From contig JANQSI010000009.1 of assembly GCA_028284125.1 (NCBI GenBank), positions 372,001-436,000 of the forward strand: DNA of 64,000 nucleotides, written 5' to 3'. The notes under the pieces were generated by a model that saw only the letters and a program-made list of their open reading frames with translations, was not told where the DNA came from and made no database searches. Source of the stretch: Cyclobacteriaceae bacterium (lineage in GTDB: Bacteria; Bacteroidota; Bacteroidia; Cytophagales; Cyclobacteriaceae). Shown here piece by piece: positions 51,761 through 60,329 of the stretch (positions are counted from its first letter, which is position 1; every line of letters begins with the position of its first letter). Both the position numbers and the translations under genes were made by a program.

Positions 51761-53917
51761 TTATTCATTAATTGATACAAGCAGTGATTTCAAGTTTTCA
51801 AGCTCACCTCTTGCATTGTTAATCTTTTGCTGAAGCTCGGCCTTAAGCTTATCTGCAGTTGCTGAAGAAGCGAAAAATTCCATGTTAGTATTCCACGTAT
51901 TGATATCACTTTCTAGTTCTGAAATTTTTCTCCTTATTGAATGTTCTTTTCTCTGAACCTTACGATCACCACCTGGAGAACCTTTCATCCGACTCAATTG
52001 AATATGATTTTTTAAATCCATCTTATCCCCTTCTTCCAAATCCTCCAGAGTCAGTATTTTTTCAACAGCCTCATCAAATCTTGCTCGGTCCTTCTTGATT
52101 GCATTCCTCGGAACAAACCCTAACTGCGAATGATTATCAATCAAGTCGTATACATCGTCAAGGTTTATTTCGTCTTGTTCAGCTATTGCTTCTATTTGAT
52201 CACAGATCTGAAGTTTTAGCTTAAGATTCTCCTCGTACTGCTGATTCTGAGATGCATTCTTCTCCCGCCTTCGATTGAAGAAATGATCGCAAGCTTCCTT
52301 GAATTTTTTATAGATCTCGTTCCTCACCTTTTCCGGCACTGGACCGATATCTTTCCATTGTGCCTGAAGGTCTTTGTATTTCTGAGTAGTGCCGTTCCAG
52401 TCTTCGCTTTCTTTTAGTTCCTCCGCTTGAACAATGAGTTCTTCTTTTTTCTTGAGGTTTTCATCTCTCGTTCCTTCCAGTTTCTTGAAGAATTGGTTTT
52501 TGTTATTGAAAAACTTTTTGAACGCTCCCCAAAACTGCTTGTTAACGGCTTTTGCCTTATCTCTTGGAAGCCCGCCTATACTCTCCCATCGTTTTTGAAT
52601 TTCCTGGATTTCTTTCGTTTTCTTGTTCCACTCAGAGATGCTATCGGAATCGAACGAAGTGAATCCTTCAGCTTCCTTGGCAAGTTCTAATTTCTTCTCG
52701 TAGTTTTTCTCAAACTCTTCCTTGAGGTTTTCGAAATAATCTTTTCTTCTGGCGTAGACTTGGTCAGATGCAGCTTTAAATCTCTGCCACAAGGCTTCCT
52801 GATCTTCGCGAGGAACAGAGCCGGCATGTTTATATTCCTCATGCAATTCATTCAATTGAACAATCGCAGCTTTTAGATCTTCATGATCGGCCAATGCTTC
52901 CGCTCGTTCACACAACTCTTGTTTGATCTTTAGATTCTTCTGACGATCCAGGTCCTTTAACTCAAAATAGATACTACGTTGATCGTAGAACCTGTCTAAA
53001 AGTGCATTGTAATTTGCCCAGAGTGTTTTATTGTGAGCGCCTGGAACTGGACCAACTTTCTTCCATTCGGCCTGTATTGCTTTTACGGCGTTGAAGCTGG
53101 CGTTGGATTCTTCACCATCCACGAGTTCTCTCAACTGCTCGAGCAACTGCTCCTTCTTTTTTAAGTTTTCGTCCTTCTGATTTTCGAGATCTTTGTAAAA
53201 ACGATTTCTTTTTGTTCTTAAGGAAGAATAAAGGGTATTGAACTCCTTGTCTACCTCATCACCATTGTATTCAAATGAATTAGGATCATTCCCATCAAGT
53301 TCAAATTTATTAAGCGCACTTAATCGCTCTCCTTCATAGATTTCATCAAATCGTGGTTTTAATGCTTTGAGAACTCTATCGACGCGAGGTATTCTTTCTT
53401 CTTTGTTTATCTCATTGAGTTTTTTTAGAAGGCCTTCTTTTGTCGCCTCAGAAAAATCGAGATTCTCTTCCTCTAAATCTTCAACATCTTCTTCATTATT
53501 CGAATCTTCATTCGATTCAGCAGCATCTTCAGCACTTTCTGCTTCTGAATTGGCTTCTACCCCAGGTTCATCGGACTTAAGCTCCGTTTCCTCTTGAGGT
53601 TGTTCTTCCGTGGTTTCGTCTGTTTCAGTTTCTTCGTTAGTCTCCTGGCTTTCTGCTTCAGCATTTTCTGAATCATCAGATGATTCTACTTCTTCTTCGT
53701 TGGTGGTTGGAATTTCTTCGGACGCAGGATTTTGTTCTGTTTGATCGGTGAGTGGCTTGGGTGATTCAGGTTGGATATCTTCAGTTCCAGCGGTGGTTTC
53801 CTCTCCCACAGGGGCCTCTTCTATCACTTTCGTACTTGATTCAGCCTCTTGCTGAACTTCTTCAGGAGATTCTTCCTTTTCAGGAGAAACGTCCTGAACT
53901 CTTTCTGCATTTTCCAT
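51761..53917 (-). CDS. DUF349 repeat protein with acidic N-terminal tail
   Basis: A 718-residue cytosolic protein. The first 160 residues are disordered and rich in Glu, Ser and Thr. Then come about five DUF349 helical units, each with a K-x-W-K-x-(I/V)-G-P-V-P stretch and a FFNRR-type end (AEWKKVGPVPGAHNKTLW, LWQRFKAASDQVYARRKDYF, AQWKDIGPVPEKVRNEIYKK). The C-terminus is a coiled coil (DKLKAELQQKINNARGELE). The family is uncharacterised in most bacteria. The gene has an exact -7 box 29 bases upstream. Confidence 0.92.
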   Translation of the reverse strand: MENAERVQDVSPEKEESPEEVQQEAESSTKVIEEAPVGEETTAGTEDIQPESPKPLTDQTEQNPASEEIPTTNEEEVESSDDSENAEAESQETNEETETDETTEEQPQEETELKSDEPGVEANSEAESAEDAAESNEDSNNEEDVEDLEEENLDFSEATKEGLLKKLNEINKEERIPRVDRVLKALKPRFDEIYEGERLSALNKFELDGNDPNSFEYNGDEVDKEFNTLYSSLRTKRNRFYKDLENQKDENLKKKEQLLEQLRELVDGEESNASFNAVKAIQAEWKKVGPVPGAHNKTLWANYNALLDRFYDQRSIYFELKDLDRQKNLKIKQELCERAEALADHEDLKAAIVQLNELHEEYKHAGSVPREDQEALWQRFKAASDQVYARRKDYFENLKEEFEKNYEKKLELAKEAEGFTSFDSDSISEWNKKTKEIQEIQKRWESIGGLPRDKAKAVNKQFWGAFKKFFNNKNQFFKKLEGTRDENLKKKEELIVQAEELKESEDWNGTTQKYKDLQAQWKDIGPVPEKVRNEIYKKFKEACDHFFNRRREKNASQNQQYEENLKLKLQICDQIEAIAEQDEINLDDVYDLIDNHSQLGFVPRNAIKKDRARFDEAVEKILTLEDLEEGDKMDLKNHIQLSRMKGSPGGDRKVQRKEHSIRRKISELESDINTWNTNMEFFASSATADKLKAELQQKINNARGELENLKSLLVSINE

Positions 53918-53945
53918 TATCAGGAACCAATTTCTATCTAGGACA

Positions 53946-53953
53946 CAAAACTA
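53946..53953 (-). promoter_or_regulatory. promoter -7 box for the DUF349 gene
   Basis: The minus strand reads TAGTTTTG, an exact TAnnTTTG match, between the end of the AlgH/YqgE gene and the DUF349 start. Confidence 0.42.
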
Positions 53954-53963
53954 ACCAAATACC

Positions 53964-54542
53964 CTAATTCAATCTCGGATCTTTTGGGTAGTTGGATATG
54001 AGCTTGTACTTACCGCCCATGCTCTTTAGACACGCTTTCCATAGGTCTTGGTTGTCCCAGTCAAATATCATTTCAGAAGTAACATTCTTGAAAACAATCC
54101 ATGACTTGACTTTCATCTCGTCCATAAGCTGACCTGGAGACCAGCCTGAATAGCCCATAAAGAACCTTATATCTGAAGTGGAAAGGGATTTCATATTGAT
54201 TTTGCTCAGCACATCGTCATAATTTCCACCCCAATAAACACTATCTATTAGTTCGTTCGCATGGTCGGTCAAATCCCCAGATCGGTGTATGAAATGAAGT
54301 GTGTCTTGCTGAACCGGGCCACCTATGAGCAGGTCTGCATCAAAATCTCCTATATCTTCCATAACGTCACCCAATTTCACATTTGCTGCTTTATTCAATA
54401 CAAATCCGATACTTCCATTTTCATCATGCTCACACATCAAGATGACGGTACGTTCAAAATTAGGATCTGGCAAATAGGGTTCGGAAATCAAGAGATCTCC
54501 TTTTGCAGGCTCTATTATTTTATCTGTAGAAAAGTAATCCAT
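53964..54542 (-). CDS. YqgE/AlgH family protein
   Basis: A 192-residue member of the YqgE/AlgH family (DUF179). It has AKGDLLISEPYLPDPNFERT near the start, VILMCEHDENGSIGFVLNK, a GGPVQQD turn and FFMGYSGWSPGQLMDEM; all are family marks. No enzymatic role is proved. It starts where the miaE-like gene stops (adjacent, no gap), forming a two-gene operon. Confidence 0.94.
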   Translation of the reverse strand: MDYFSTDKIIEPAKGDLLISEPYLPDPNFERTVILMCEHDENGSIGFVLNKAANVKLGDVMEDIGDFDADLLIGGPVQQDTLHFIHRSGDLTDHANELIDSVYWGGNYDDVLSKINMKSLSTSDIRFFMGYSGWSPGQLMDEMKVKSWIVFKNVTSEMIFDWDNQDLWKACLKSMGGKYKLISNYPKDPRLN

Positions 54543-55127
54543 TCAGTGCAGTGCCGGTCGAATCGGTAAATTATCTAAAATTTTCCCTTCTTCCACCTTC
54601 ATTTCTTCTAATCGATCATATACGAGTGATTCATCGAAGTAGTTCAGCGCCATTTTTATAAAAATTTCTCCATGCCTAGCTTCAGAAGCCCATAATCGAT
54701 GGTAGAAGTCTTTCAGCTCTCCTTCATCCAATGCTTCATAAACAAGCTTAAATCGTTCAGCCCCTCTTGTCTCGACCAATGAAGCCAAAAGCAGTCGGTC
54801 CATGAACCGTTCCTCACGCCCACTTCTACAAACATCCAACAGCTGCTTCATGTACAGATCTTGTGGTATCTCATGACTCAATTGGATACCACGATCTTGC
54901 ATGATTTCATAGACATCTCGAAAATGCTCCAGCTCTTCTACTGATGTATCAATCAATTCTGGTATTATCTCTAATCGATTAGGGTATTTTGCCACAAAAC
55001 TGAGTGCCATCGCTGAAGCCTTCCGTTCGCAATCTGCATGATCTTGGAGAAACGCATCAAAATCTGCTAATACAGCCTGTACCCATTCTGGACGAGTCGG
55101 AACATTGAGGTTAATTCGAAACTGCAT
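54543..55127 (-). CDS. miaE: MiaE-like tRNA 2-methylthio-N6-isopentenyl adenosine hydroxylase
   Basis: A 194-residue ferritin-like di-iron protein. Metal ligands are seen in CERKASAMA, EELEHFRDVYE and EARHGEIFIK, the E...ExxH...ExxH arrangement of MiaE. The enzyme hydroxylates the isopentenyl group of position 37 of some tRNAs. Length is a little under the usual 200-270. It is directly followed by the AlgH/YqgE gene and is divergent from pdxH, with a 70-base gap. Confidence 0.88.
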   Translation of the reverse strand: MQFRINLNVPTRPEWVQAVLADFDAFLQDHADCERKASAMALSFVAKYPNRLEIIPELIDTSVEELEHFRDVYEIMQDRGIQLSHEIPQDLYMKQLLDVCRSGREERFMDRLLLASLVETRGAERFKLVYEALDEGELKDFYHRLWASEARHGEIFIKMALNYFDESLVYDRLEEMKVEEGKILDNLPIRPALH

Positions 55128-55197
55128 GAAGATTTAGTTTGTTATGATTTTTAGGTTGGCCAAATCTAATCGAAATTGCAATCTCAACTATTTCAAT

Positions 55198-55839
55198 ATG
55201 AAGTCTGACATTTCAGCACTAAGAAACGAGTATTCTAAATCGACTTTGTCGGATTCCGAATTATCCAGTGATCCTTTTGTTCAGTTTGACCAATGGTTTA
55301 AGGAAGCCATAAATTCTGATCAAATTGAGCCAAATGCCATGATTGTCGGAACAGTTGATCAGTACGACCAACCAACTCAGCGAACAGTTCTTTTAAAAGA
55401 TTACGGTAAAGAGGGTTTTGTTTTTTACACCAATTATAAAAGCCGTAAAGGAACGCAATTAGAGAACAACCCTAAAATAAATTTGCTTTTTCCCTGGTAT
55501 CACCTCCAAAGACAAGTCATCATTTCCGGAACGGTAACGAAAGTTTCCAAGGAAGATTCAGAATCCTATTTTCATTCCCGACCAAGAGGAAGTCAATTAA
55601 GCGCTTTCGTCTCCAATCAAAGTGAAGAAATTCCATCAAGGAAAGAAATAGAATCGAGACTTCAAAAGGCCGAGGAAGATTTTAAGGATAAGGAAATCCC
55701 GTTACCAGACAATTGGGGCGGATATCTGGTAACTCCATCCTCATTCGAATTTTGGCAAGGAAGGGAAAATAGATTGCACGACCGTTTTTTCTTTGAACGG
55801 GAAAATGAACATTGGAAAATTTCAAGACTCGCTCCATGA
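55198..55839 (+). CDS. pdxH: pyridoxamine 5'-phosphate oxidase
   Basis: A 213-residue FMN enzyme that makes pyridoxal 5'-phosphate. Landmarks are RTVLLKDYGKEGFVFYTNYK, PWYHLQRQVIISGTV, SYFHSRPRGSQLSAFVSNQS and the C-terminal FEFWQGRENRLHDRF with RLAP at the end. All are standard. The ATG before KSDISALRNEYSK gives the family length. Its stop overlaps the ATG of the glycosyltransferase gene (ATGA). Confidence 0.96.
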   Translation: MKSDISALRNEYSKSTLSDSELSSDPFVQFDQWFKEAINSDQIEPNAMIVGTVDQYDQPTQRTVLLKDYGKEGFVFYTNYKSRKGTQLENNPKINLLFPWYHLQRQVIISGTVTKVSKEDSESYFHSRPRGSQLSAFVSNQSEEIPSRKEIESRLQKAEEDFKDKEIPLPDNWGGYLVTPSSFEFWQGRENRLHDRFFFERENEHWKISRLAP

Positions 55840-57053
55840 GTCATAATCTCTATTTGGAACGATATGCCTGGAAAAATCCACTATTTCCTAACTATCAACC
55901 AAAAACAGATTTAAACTTAATACTTGTCATCCCTGCATTCAAGGAATCGGAACTGCTACTGGCATTGGAATCTATCAACCGGTGCGATGGACCAAAGGGA
56001 AGCATATTACTATTAGTTGTCATAAACGAAGCTGAGGACGCAACTGAAGACATTTCAAAGATCAATGAAAAATGCCTCAAAGAATTAGAAGCCTATCAAT
56101 CAAAGTATGAATTGCTTTTTTCCTATCAAAAGCTTCCAACCAAAAAAGCCGGAGTTGGCTTGGCCAGAAAAATTGGAATGGATGAAGCAGTTCGATTTTA
56201 TGATAAGATCAACGGAGATGGTGTGATTGTTTGTTATGATGCGGATTGTCTATGTGATCCAAACTACCTTCAGGAAATTCAAAAGCATTTTTCTGATCAC
56301 AAGACAAAGGCCGGAATCGTTTTTTATGAACACAGATTTGATGGAAATCACAAAAAGGAAATCATTCAATACGAGACCTACCTAAGGTATTACATTGATT
56401 CTCTCAGATATTCGGGATATCCATACGCACATCAAACATTAGGCTCCTGCATAGTAGTGAGATCGTCTACCTATCAAGCGCAAGGCGGAATGAATACGAG
56501 AAAGGCCGGAGAGGATTTTTACTTTCTAAACAAAGTAATTCCTCTAGCTGAATTTGTTGAGATCAATTCCACTACCATATATCCGTCCGATAGAGCTTCC
56601 GATCGAGTGCCTTTTGGTACTGGGAGAGCTATTGGACAAATGCTTCAGAATGGAAATGAATATGCCGTTTATAATCCAATAGCATTCGAAGATCTTCATG
56701 TCTTCTTTTCCCATATAGAATCGTATTGGAAAGGGATTGAAATCAGGTTGCCCGAATCGATTAATGATTTCTTAGAAAAGAAAGCAGAGTCCAAAATTGG
56801 AGAGATAAGAAAACAAACAAACACATTTTCTTCGTTCAGAAAACGCTTTTTCTCCTGGTTTGATGCTTTCAAAATCTTGAAGTTTGTACATTTTGCGAGG
56901 GATCACTATTACGAAAATGTCGATCTAGCCAAGGCAATGAATTGGTTAAATGAAGTTTATCCTGGAGTAGCCTCCAAAGATCCAGAAAGGCAATTAATGA
57001 ATCTTCGTGTTTTGGATCGAAAGGGATTTAAATCAGATCAAAAAGATCTTTGA
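55836..57053 (+). CDS. family 2-like glycosyltransferase
   Basis: A 405-residue protein with a GT-A fold: LILVIPAFKESELLLALESI, a metal motif VCYDADCLCDPNYL (D-x-D) and HQTLGSCIVVRSSTYQAQGG with RKAGEDFYFLNK, where the ED pair is the likely catalytic site. No membrane helices. The C-terminal third is helical. It is coupled to pdxH by ATGA, though the two functions do not connect. It overlaps the convergent bshB1 by 26 bases. Acceptor unknown. Confidence 0.85.
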   Translation: MSHNLYLERYAWKNPLFPNYQPKTDLNLILVIPAFKESELLLALESINRCDGPKGSILLLVVINEAEDATEDISKINEKCLKELEAYQSKYELLFSYQKLPTKKAGVGLARKIGMDEAVRFYDKINGDGVIVCYDADCLCDPNYLQEIQKHFSDHKTKAGIVFYEHRFDGNHKKEIIQYETYLRYYIDSLRYSGYPYAHQTLGSCIVVRSSTYQAQGGMNTRKAGEDFYFLNKVIPLAEFVEINSTTIYPSDRASDRVPFGTGRAIGQMLQNGNEYAVYNPIAFEDLHVFFSHIESYWKGIEIRLPESINDFLEKKAESKIGEIRKQTNTFSSFRKRFFSWFDAFKILKFVHFARDHYYENVDLAKAMNWLNEVYPGVASKDPERQLMNLRVLDRKGFKSDQKDL

Positions 57054-57744
57054 CCCCTATGAAATGTTTGACATTGAATCCCTCTGCATGATCAACTCCG
57101 ATTCGATGACCGAACTCACGTGAGCGCGCTTCAATCATTTTCATAAATCCGCTTGAACTAATATACGTTTCCGGCTCCTCGCTCTTTGGATCATAGAACT
57201 GTGACTTAAAGGCTTTTATAGCCTCAATGCGCTGCTCCTCTACTTCTGAAACATCCACCAATAAATCAGGTTCTCGCGTGATGCTTTGAATGCAGAAGTA
57301 AAGCTTTGAGGGTCTGAAAGCTTCCTGTTCCTCTCCATCTAATTCAGTTTTCAGTGAAGGCAGACCAGCTAAAAAACAAGCGGTTTCGATTAATGAGGAT
57401 GATCTTGGGTGATCTGGATGACGATCATAAATGGCATTCGTAATGACGATAGCGGGTTGATACTTTCTAATTTGTTCAACTACACGCAACTGGTTTTCTT
57501 TCGAATTTTCGAAGAAGGCATCAGTTAATCCAAGATTTTCTCTGACTGAAAGTTTTAAAATTTTGGAAGCTTCAGCTGATTCCTTTGCACGAATTTGCGG
57601 AGTTCCTCTGGTTCCTAATTCTCCTTTTGTCAGGTCAATGATTCCCGTTTTGTATCCTTTTTTTTGGTGAACAAGCAATGTTCCGCCAAATGAAAGTTCT
57701 ACATCGTCCGGATGGGCGACTATGCCTAGTATATCAATTTTCAT
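57028..57744 (-). CDS. bshB1: bacillithiol biosynthesis deacetylase BshB1
   Basis: A 238-residue PIG-L zinc deacetylase that removes acetyl from GlcNAc-malate in bacillithiol synthesis. The zinc motif is AHPDDVELSFGGTL, with DRHPDHPRSS holding the later His. The stretch GELGTRGTPQIRAKESAEAS is typical of BshB1. The ATG giving MKIDILGIVAHPDD is chosen over a TTG six codons upstream. BshA and BshC are not in the window. The 3' end overlaps the glycosyltransferase gene by 26 bases. Confidence 0.92.
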   Translation of the reverse strand: MKIDILGIVAHPDDVELSFGGTLLVHQKKGYKTGIIDLTKGELGTRGTPQIRAKESAEASKILKLSVRENLGLTDAFFENSKENQLRVVEQIRKYQPAIVITNAIYDRHPDHPRSSSLIETACFLAGLPSLKTELDGEEQEAFRPSKLYFCIQSITREPDLLVDVSEVEEQRIEAIKAFKSQFYDPKSEEPETYISSSGFMKMIEARSREFGHRIGVDHAEGFNVKHFIGVKDLFDLI

Positions 57745-57873
57745 GTTACGTTGAGTTGACAAGCAAATAAAACACCACTTGACTAATTATGGTTTTCCTC
57801 GAGCAATATTTCTACCCTGTTTGAAACATTAGTGTTAATGAATCAATTTCTATAACAAAAAAAAATGTAATTT

Positions 57874-57911
57874 AAGTAGTTAACTACCTTTATTAAGGTA
57901 GACAACTACTT
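57874..57911 (-). terminator. hairpin downstream of the DUF4136 gene
   Basis: Nested arms aagtagtt...aactactt and ctacctt...aaggtag enclose tatt, giving a 38-base hairpin with one internal mismatch loop. On the minus strand a run of ten T (57866-57857) begins a few bases later, so it may end the DUF4136 transcript; the gap before the T-run is larger than usual. Confidence 0.5.
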
Positions 57912-57950
57912 TTAACTTAAGGATAAATGAGAAAAAGTTATTCCGATGAA

Positions 57951-58565
57951 TTAGCTTGAACCGAAAGCCAATAATTTGTACTCATCCATGATCCGAATGA
58001 CTGCCGATCTCATGATTCGTTCATTCTTATCAGTGTCCTGACCAAAAACACCTGAAGCATACCCCTGCCAAACAGTCTTTCGCTTTCTTCTATCTACAAA
58101 AGAGATCAGCACAGTTCCTTCTCTCATTACATACTGTTCGGAGTTATAATATTCCTTATAATACTTAGCCCCACCTGGCAGAGCCTCTGTTAAACTCCCA
58201 TCTGGCAAAGTGTCTTTCTTAAATACAACTTCCTTATCTGAATAATTAGACCTCAACCAGCCTTGGAAATCTGGCTGGCTAAATCCTTTGAAATTAAAAT
58301 CATCATAAAAGACAGAATAAAATACAATCAACTCTGGCCTTCGATTTTCATGGCTATATCCCCAGGCAGTAAGTGTGTTTTTGACGTATTTCTCAATGAC
58401 ATTTTTCTCCTCGTTGGTGCCATCAAAGCCTTCAATTTGGGCAAATTCGAAAGAATCATACTTATTGAAATCACCTTTGTAACTATAGTCCGATTCTACA
58501 ACATAATCATAAGACGAACATCCAGAAAGAATAAGGATTATTGCTATGGTATACAGTGTCTTCAT
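57951..58565 (-). CDS. DUF4136 lipoprotein (second)
   Basis: A 204-residue lipoprotein with signal MKTLYTIAIILILSGC. The DUF4136 domain begins DYSYKGDFNKYDSFEFAQ and has VIEKYVKNTLTAWGY, RRPELIVFYSVF and the late RKTVWQGYASGV. It is related to, but distinct from, the one at 24721-25263. The ATG is chosen to place the lipobox properly; the longer frame adds 18 residues of unrelated sequence. It is a lone gene with a hairpin after it. Confidence 0.83.
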   Translation of the reverse strand: MKTLYTIAIILILSGCSSYDYVVESDYSYKGDFNKYDSFEFAQIEGFDGTNEEKNVIEKYVKNTLTAWGYSHENRRPELIVFYSVFYDDFNFKGFSQPDFQGWLRSNYSDKEVVFKKDTLPDGSLTEALPGGAKYYKEYYNSEQYVMREGTVLISFVDRRKRKTVWQGYASGVFGQDTDKNERIMRSAVIRIMDEYKLLAFGSS

Positions 58566-58768
58566 ACTTAATATTTTAAATAGCCTTTGAACATAATAAA
58601 TAATACTCATTTGCGGCAAGAAATAAGGACTTAATTGAGTTGCAAGTCATTCGTCAGACTCTTTAATTCACATAATGAAACTTGGGATAATGAATCGATT
58701 CATGTCGCAAAAAACATGAAACATTAATCGAGCGGTAGTAAATTACCTAAGTATCATTCTTAAGAGAA

Positions 58769-59326
58769 TTGTCACCACAGGAGCGTTTTAGTGAAAAAGA
58801 CTTTGAAGCAATCTTTAAGGAGTACTTCCCTTTCCTTTGCTCTTTCGCAAAAAAATATGTGTTTGATACAGACGCCTGCAAAGACATAGTTCATAATGTT
58901 TTCTTAAACCTTTGGCAAAAACAAGAATCGATCAATTTAGACGAGCCAATCAAGCCATACCTATTTAAATCAGTTCATAACCGATGCCTTAATTACATAC
59001 GAGATAATAAAAAGATCGTAAGTCACGAACTAGTGACAGACACCAATGAAATTCCTTCCCTCATTGAGTCGAGAGATTATTTGGAAGAATCTGAATTGGA
59101 AAATCGAATTGCAAAGGCTATTGCAGCATTACCAGAGAAGTGTGGCAGGATCTTCCATCTGAGTAGATTTGAAGGAAAAAAATACGCTGAAATAGCCAAG
59201 ATTGAAAACTTAAGTATCAAAGCCATTGAAGCACAAATGTCAAAAGCATTGAAGTTGCTTAGAGAGGATTTAAAAGACCATTTGATTTTGTTTTGCCTAT
59301 TTATCCAAATAATTCTAGGGTTATGA
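58769..59326 (+). CDS. ECF RNA polymerase sigma factor (FecI-like)
   Basis: A 185-residue sigma-70 family factor. Region 2 has FKEYFPFLCSFAKKYVFDTD and DIVHNVFLNLWQK; region 4 has IAALPEKCGRIFHLSRFEG and YAEIAKIENLSIKAIEAQM. The start appears to be TTG; no ATG lies nearby in frame before region 2. It is followed after 28 bases by a FecR-type anti-sigma factor and then a TonB receptor, which is the standard trans-envelope control cassette. Confidence 0.93.
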   Translation: MSPQERFSEKDFEAIFKEYFPFLCSFAKKYVFDTDACKDIVHNVFLNLWQKQESINLDEPIKPYLFKSVHNRCLNYIRDNKKIVSHELVTDTNEIPSLIESRDYLEESELENRIAKAIAALPEKCGRIFHLSRFEGKKYAEIAKIENLSIKAIEAQMSKALKLLREDLKDHLILFCLFIQIILGL

Positions 59327-59354
59327 AGAAATCGTGTGTGACCATAATGAGATC

Positions 59355-60323
59355 ATGAAAGAAGACAGTAACGATAGCGAATTGATTCAGTTGACAACAC
59401 TTAAGCTTACTGGTGAGAGTTCACCTGATGATCTTTCTCGTTTGAATGAGTTATTGGCACTAGATGGATCGAATCAAGAGCTACATGATGAGTTAGTACG
59501 GACTTGGGAAGGTACAGAAACGGTAAAAGGCTTTACCCAAGTCGAAACGAATCAGGAATGGAGCCGTCTGCAAAAAGCACTTCATGATTCTAACAAACAA
59601 AATTCTCTTCCATTTCTTAGGATAGCAGCCTCAATAACCTTGCTTATCGGAGTTGGGCTCTTGGTGTTCTTTTTAACAAGAAGTGACGATGTAACGATCC
59701 TTGCTCAACAAATTCAAACTGAGGTTTTAGCCGATGGGTCGTCTGTTACTTTAAATGCCTCTTCTGAACTTAACTATTCTCCATCCTTTGGCGAACAATC
59801 CCGTGAAGTGACGCTTAAAGGCGAGGCTTATTTTGATATTGAGCGCGACGAAGAAAAACCTTTCATTATTTATACTTCGTCCTTCGACATTAAGGTTCTT
59901 GGTACTTCATTTAACGTTCAAACATTGGAGAATAAATCAACGGCAGAAGTTGTGGTGATAACTGGAAGTGTAGAAGTTAGCTATGGAGGTAATTCAATTA
60001 TTTTGGAAGTTGGCGAAAAAGGGATTCTCAACAAAAAAACTGGTCAACTATTCAAAACATTCAATAATGATGTGAATTTCCAAGCTTGGCGGACGAAGAA
60101 ATTCACCTTCAATGATGTCCCACTTGACAAAGTCATTGAGCTTCTTAACAATGCATATCAGACCAAACTGTACATAACAGGTACTGAGATCCAAAAATGC
60201 CCAGTCACCGTTTCCTTTGAAAATCAATCTTTAACATCGATTTTAGAGGTGTTGAAAGTCACCCTCGATTTAACCATCAATGACACAAATCAGGGTGTAG
60301 AAATCAGCGGAAGAGGTTGTTAA
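59355..60323 (+). CDS. FecR family anti-sigma factor
   Basis: A 322-residue single-pass protein. The cytosolic N-terminal part (about 1-88) binds sigma; the membrane helix is at about 93-113 (IAASITLLIGVGLLVFFL); the periplasmic FecR domain follows with LADGSSVTLNASSELNY, VLGTSFNVQTLEN and VVITGSVEVSY; the C-terminal DUF4974 (STN-like) part has FNDVPLDKVIELLNNAY. A GTG start 21 bases upstream is possible. It should receive the signal from the STN domain of the receptor encoded next. Confidence 0.93.
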   Translation: MKEDSNDSELIQLTTLKLTGESSPDDLSRLNELLALDGSNQELHDELVRTWEGTETVKGFTQVETNQEWSRLQKALHDSNKQNSLPFLRIAASITLLIGVGLLVFFLTRSDDVTILAQQIQTEVLADGSSVTLNASSELNYSPSFGEQSREVTLKGEAYFDIERDEEKPFIIYTSSFDIKVLGTSFNVQTLENKSTAEVVVITGSVEVSYGGNSIILEVGEKGILNKKTGQLFKTFNNDVNFQAWRTKKFTFNDVPLDKVIELLNNAYQTKLYITGTEIQKCPVTVSFENQSLTSILEVLKVTLDLTINDTNQGVEISGRGC

Positions 60324-60329
60324 AAAGCT

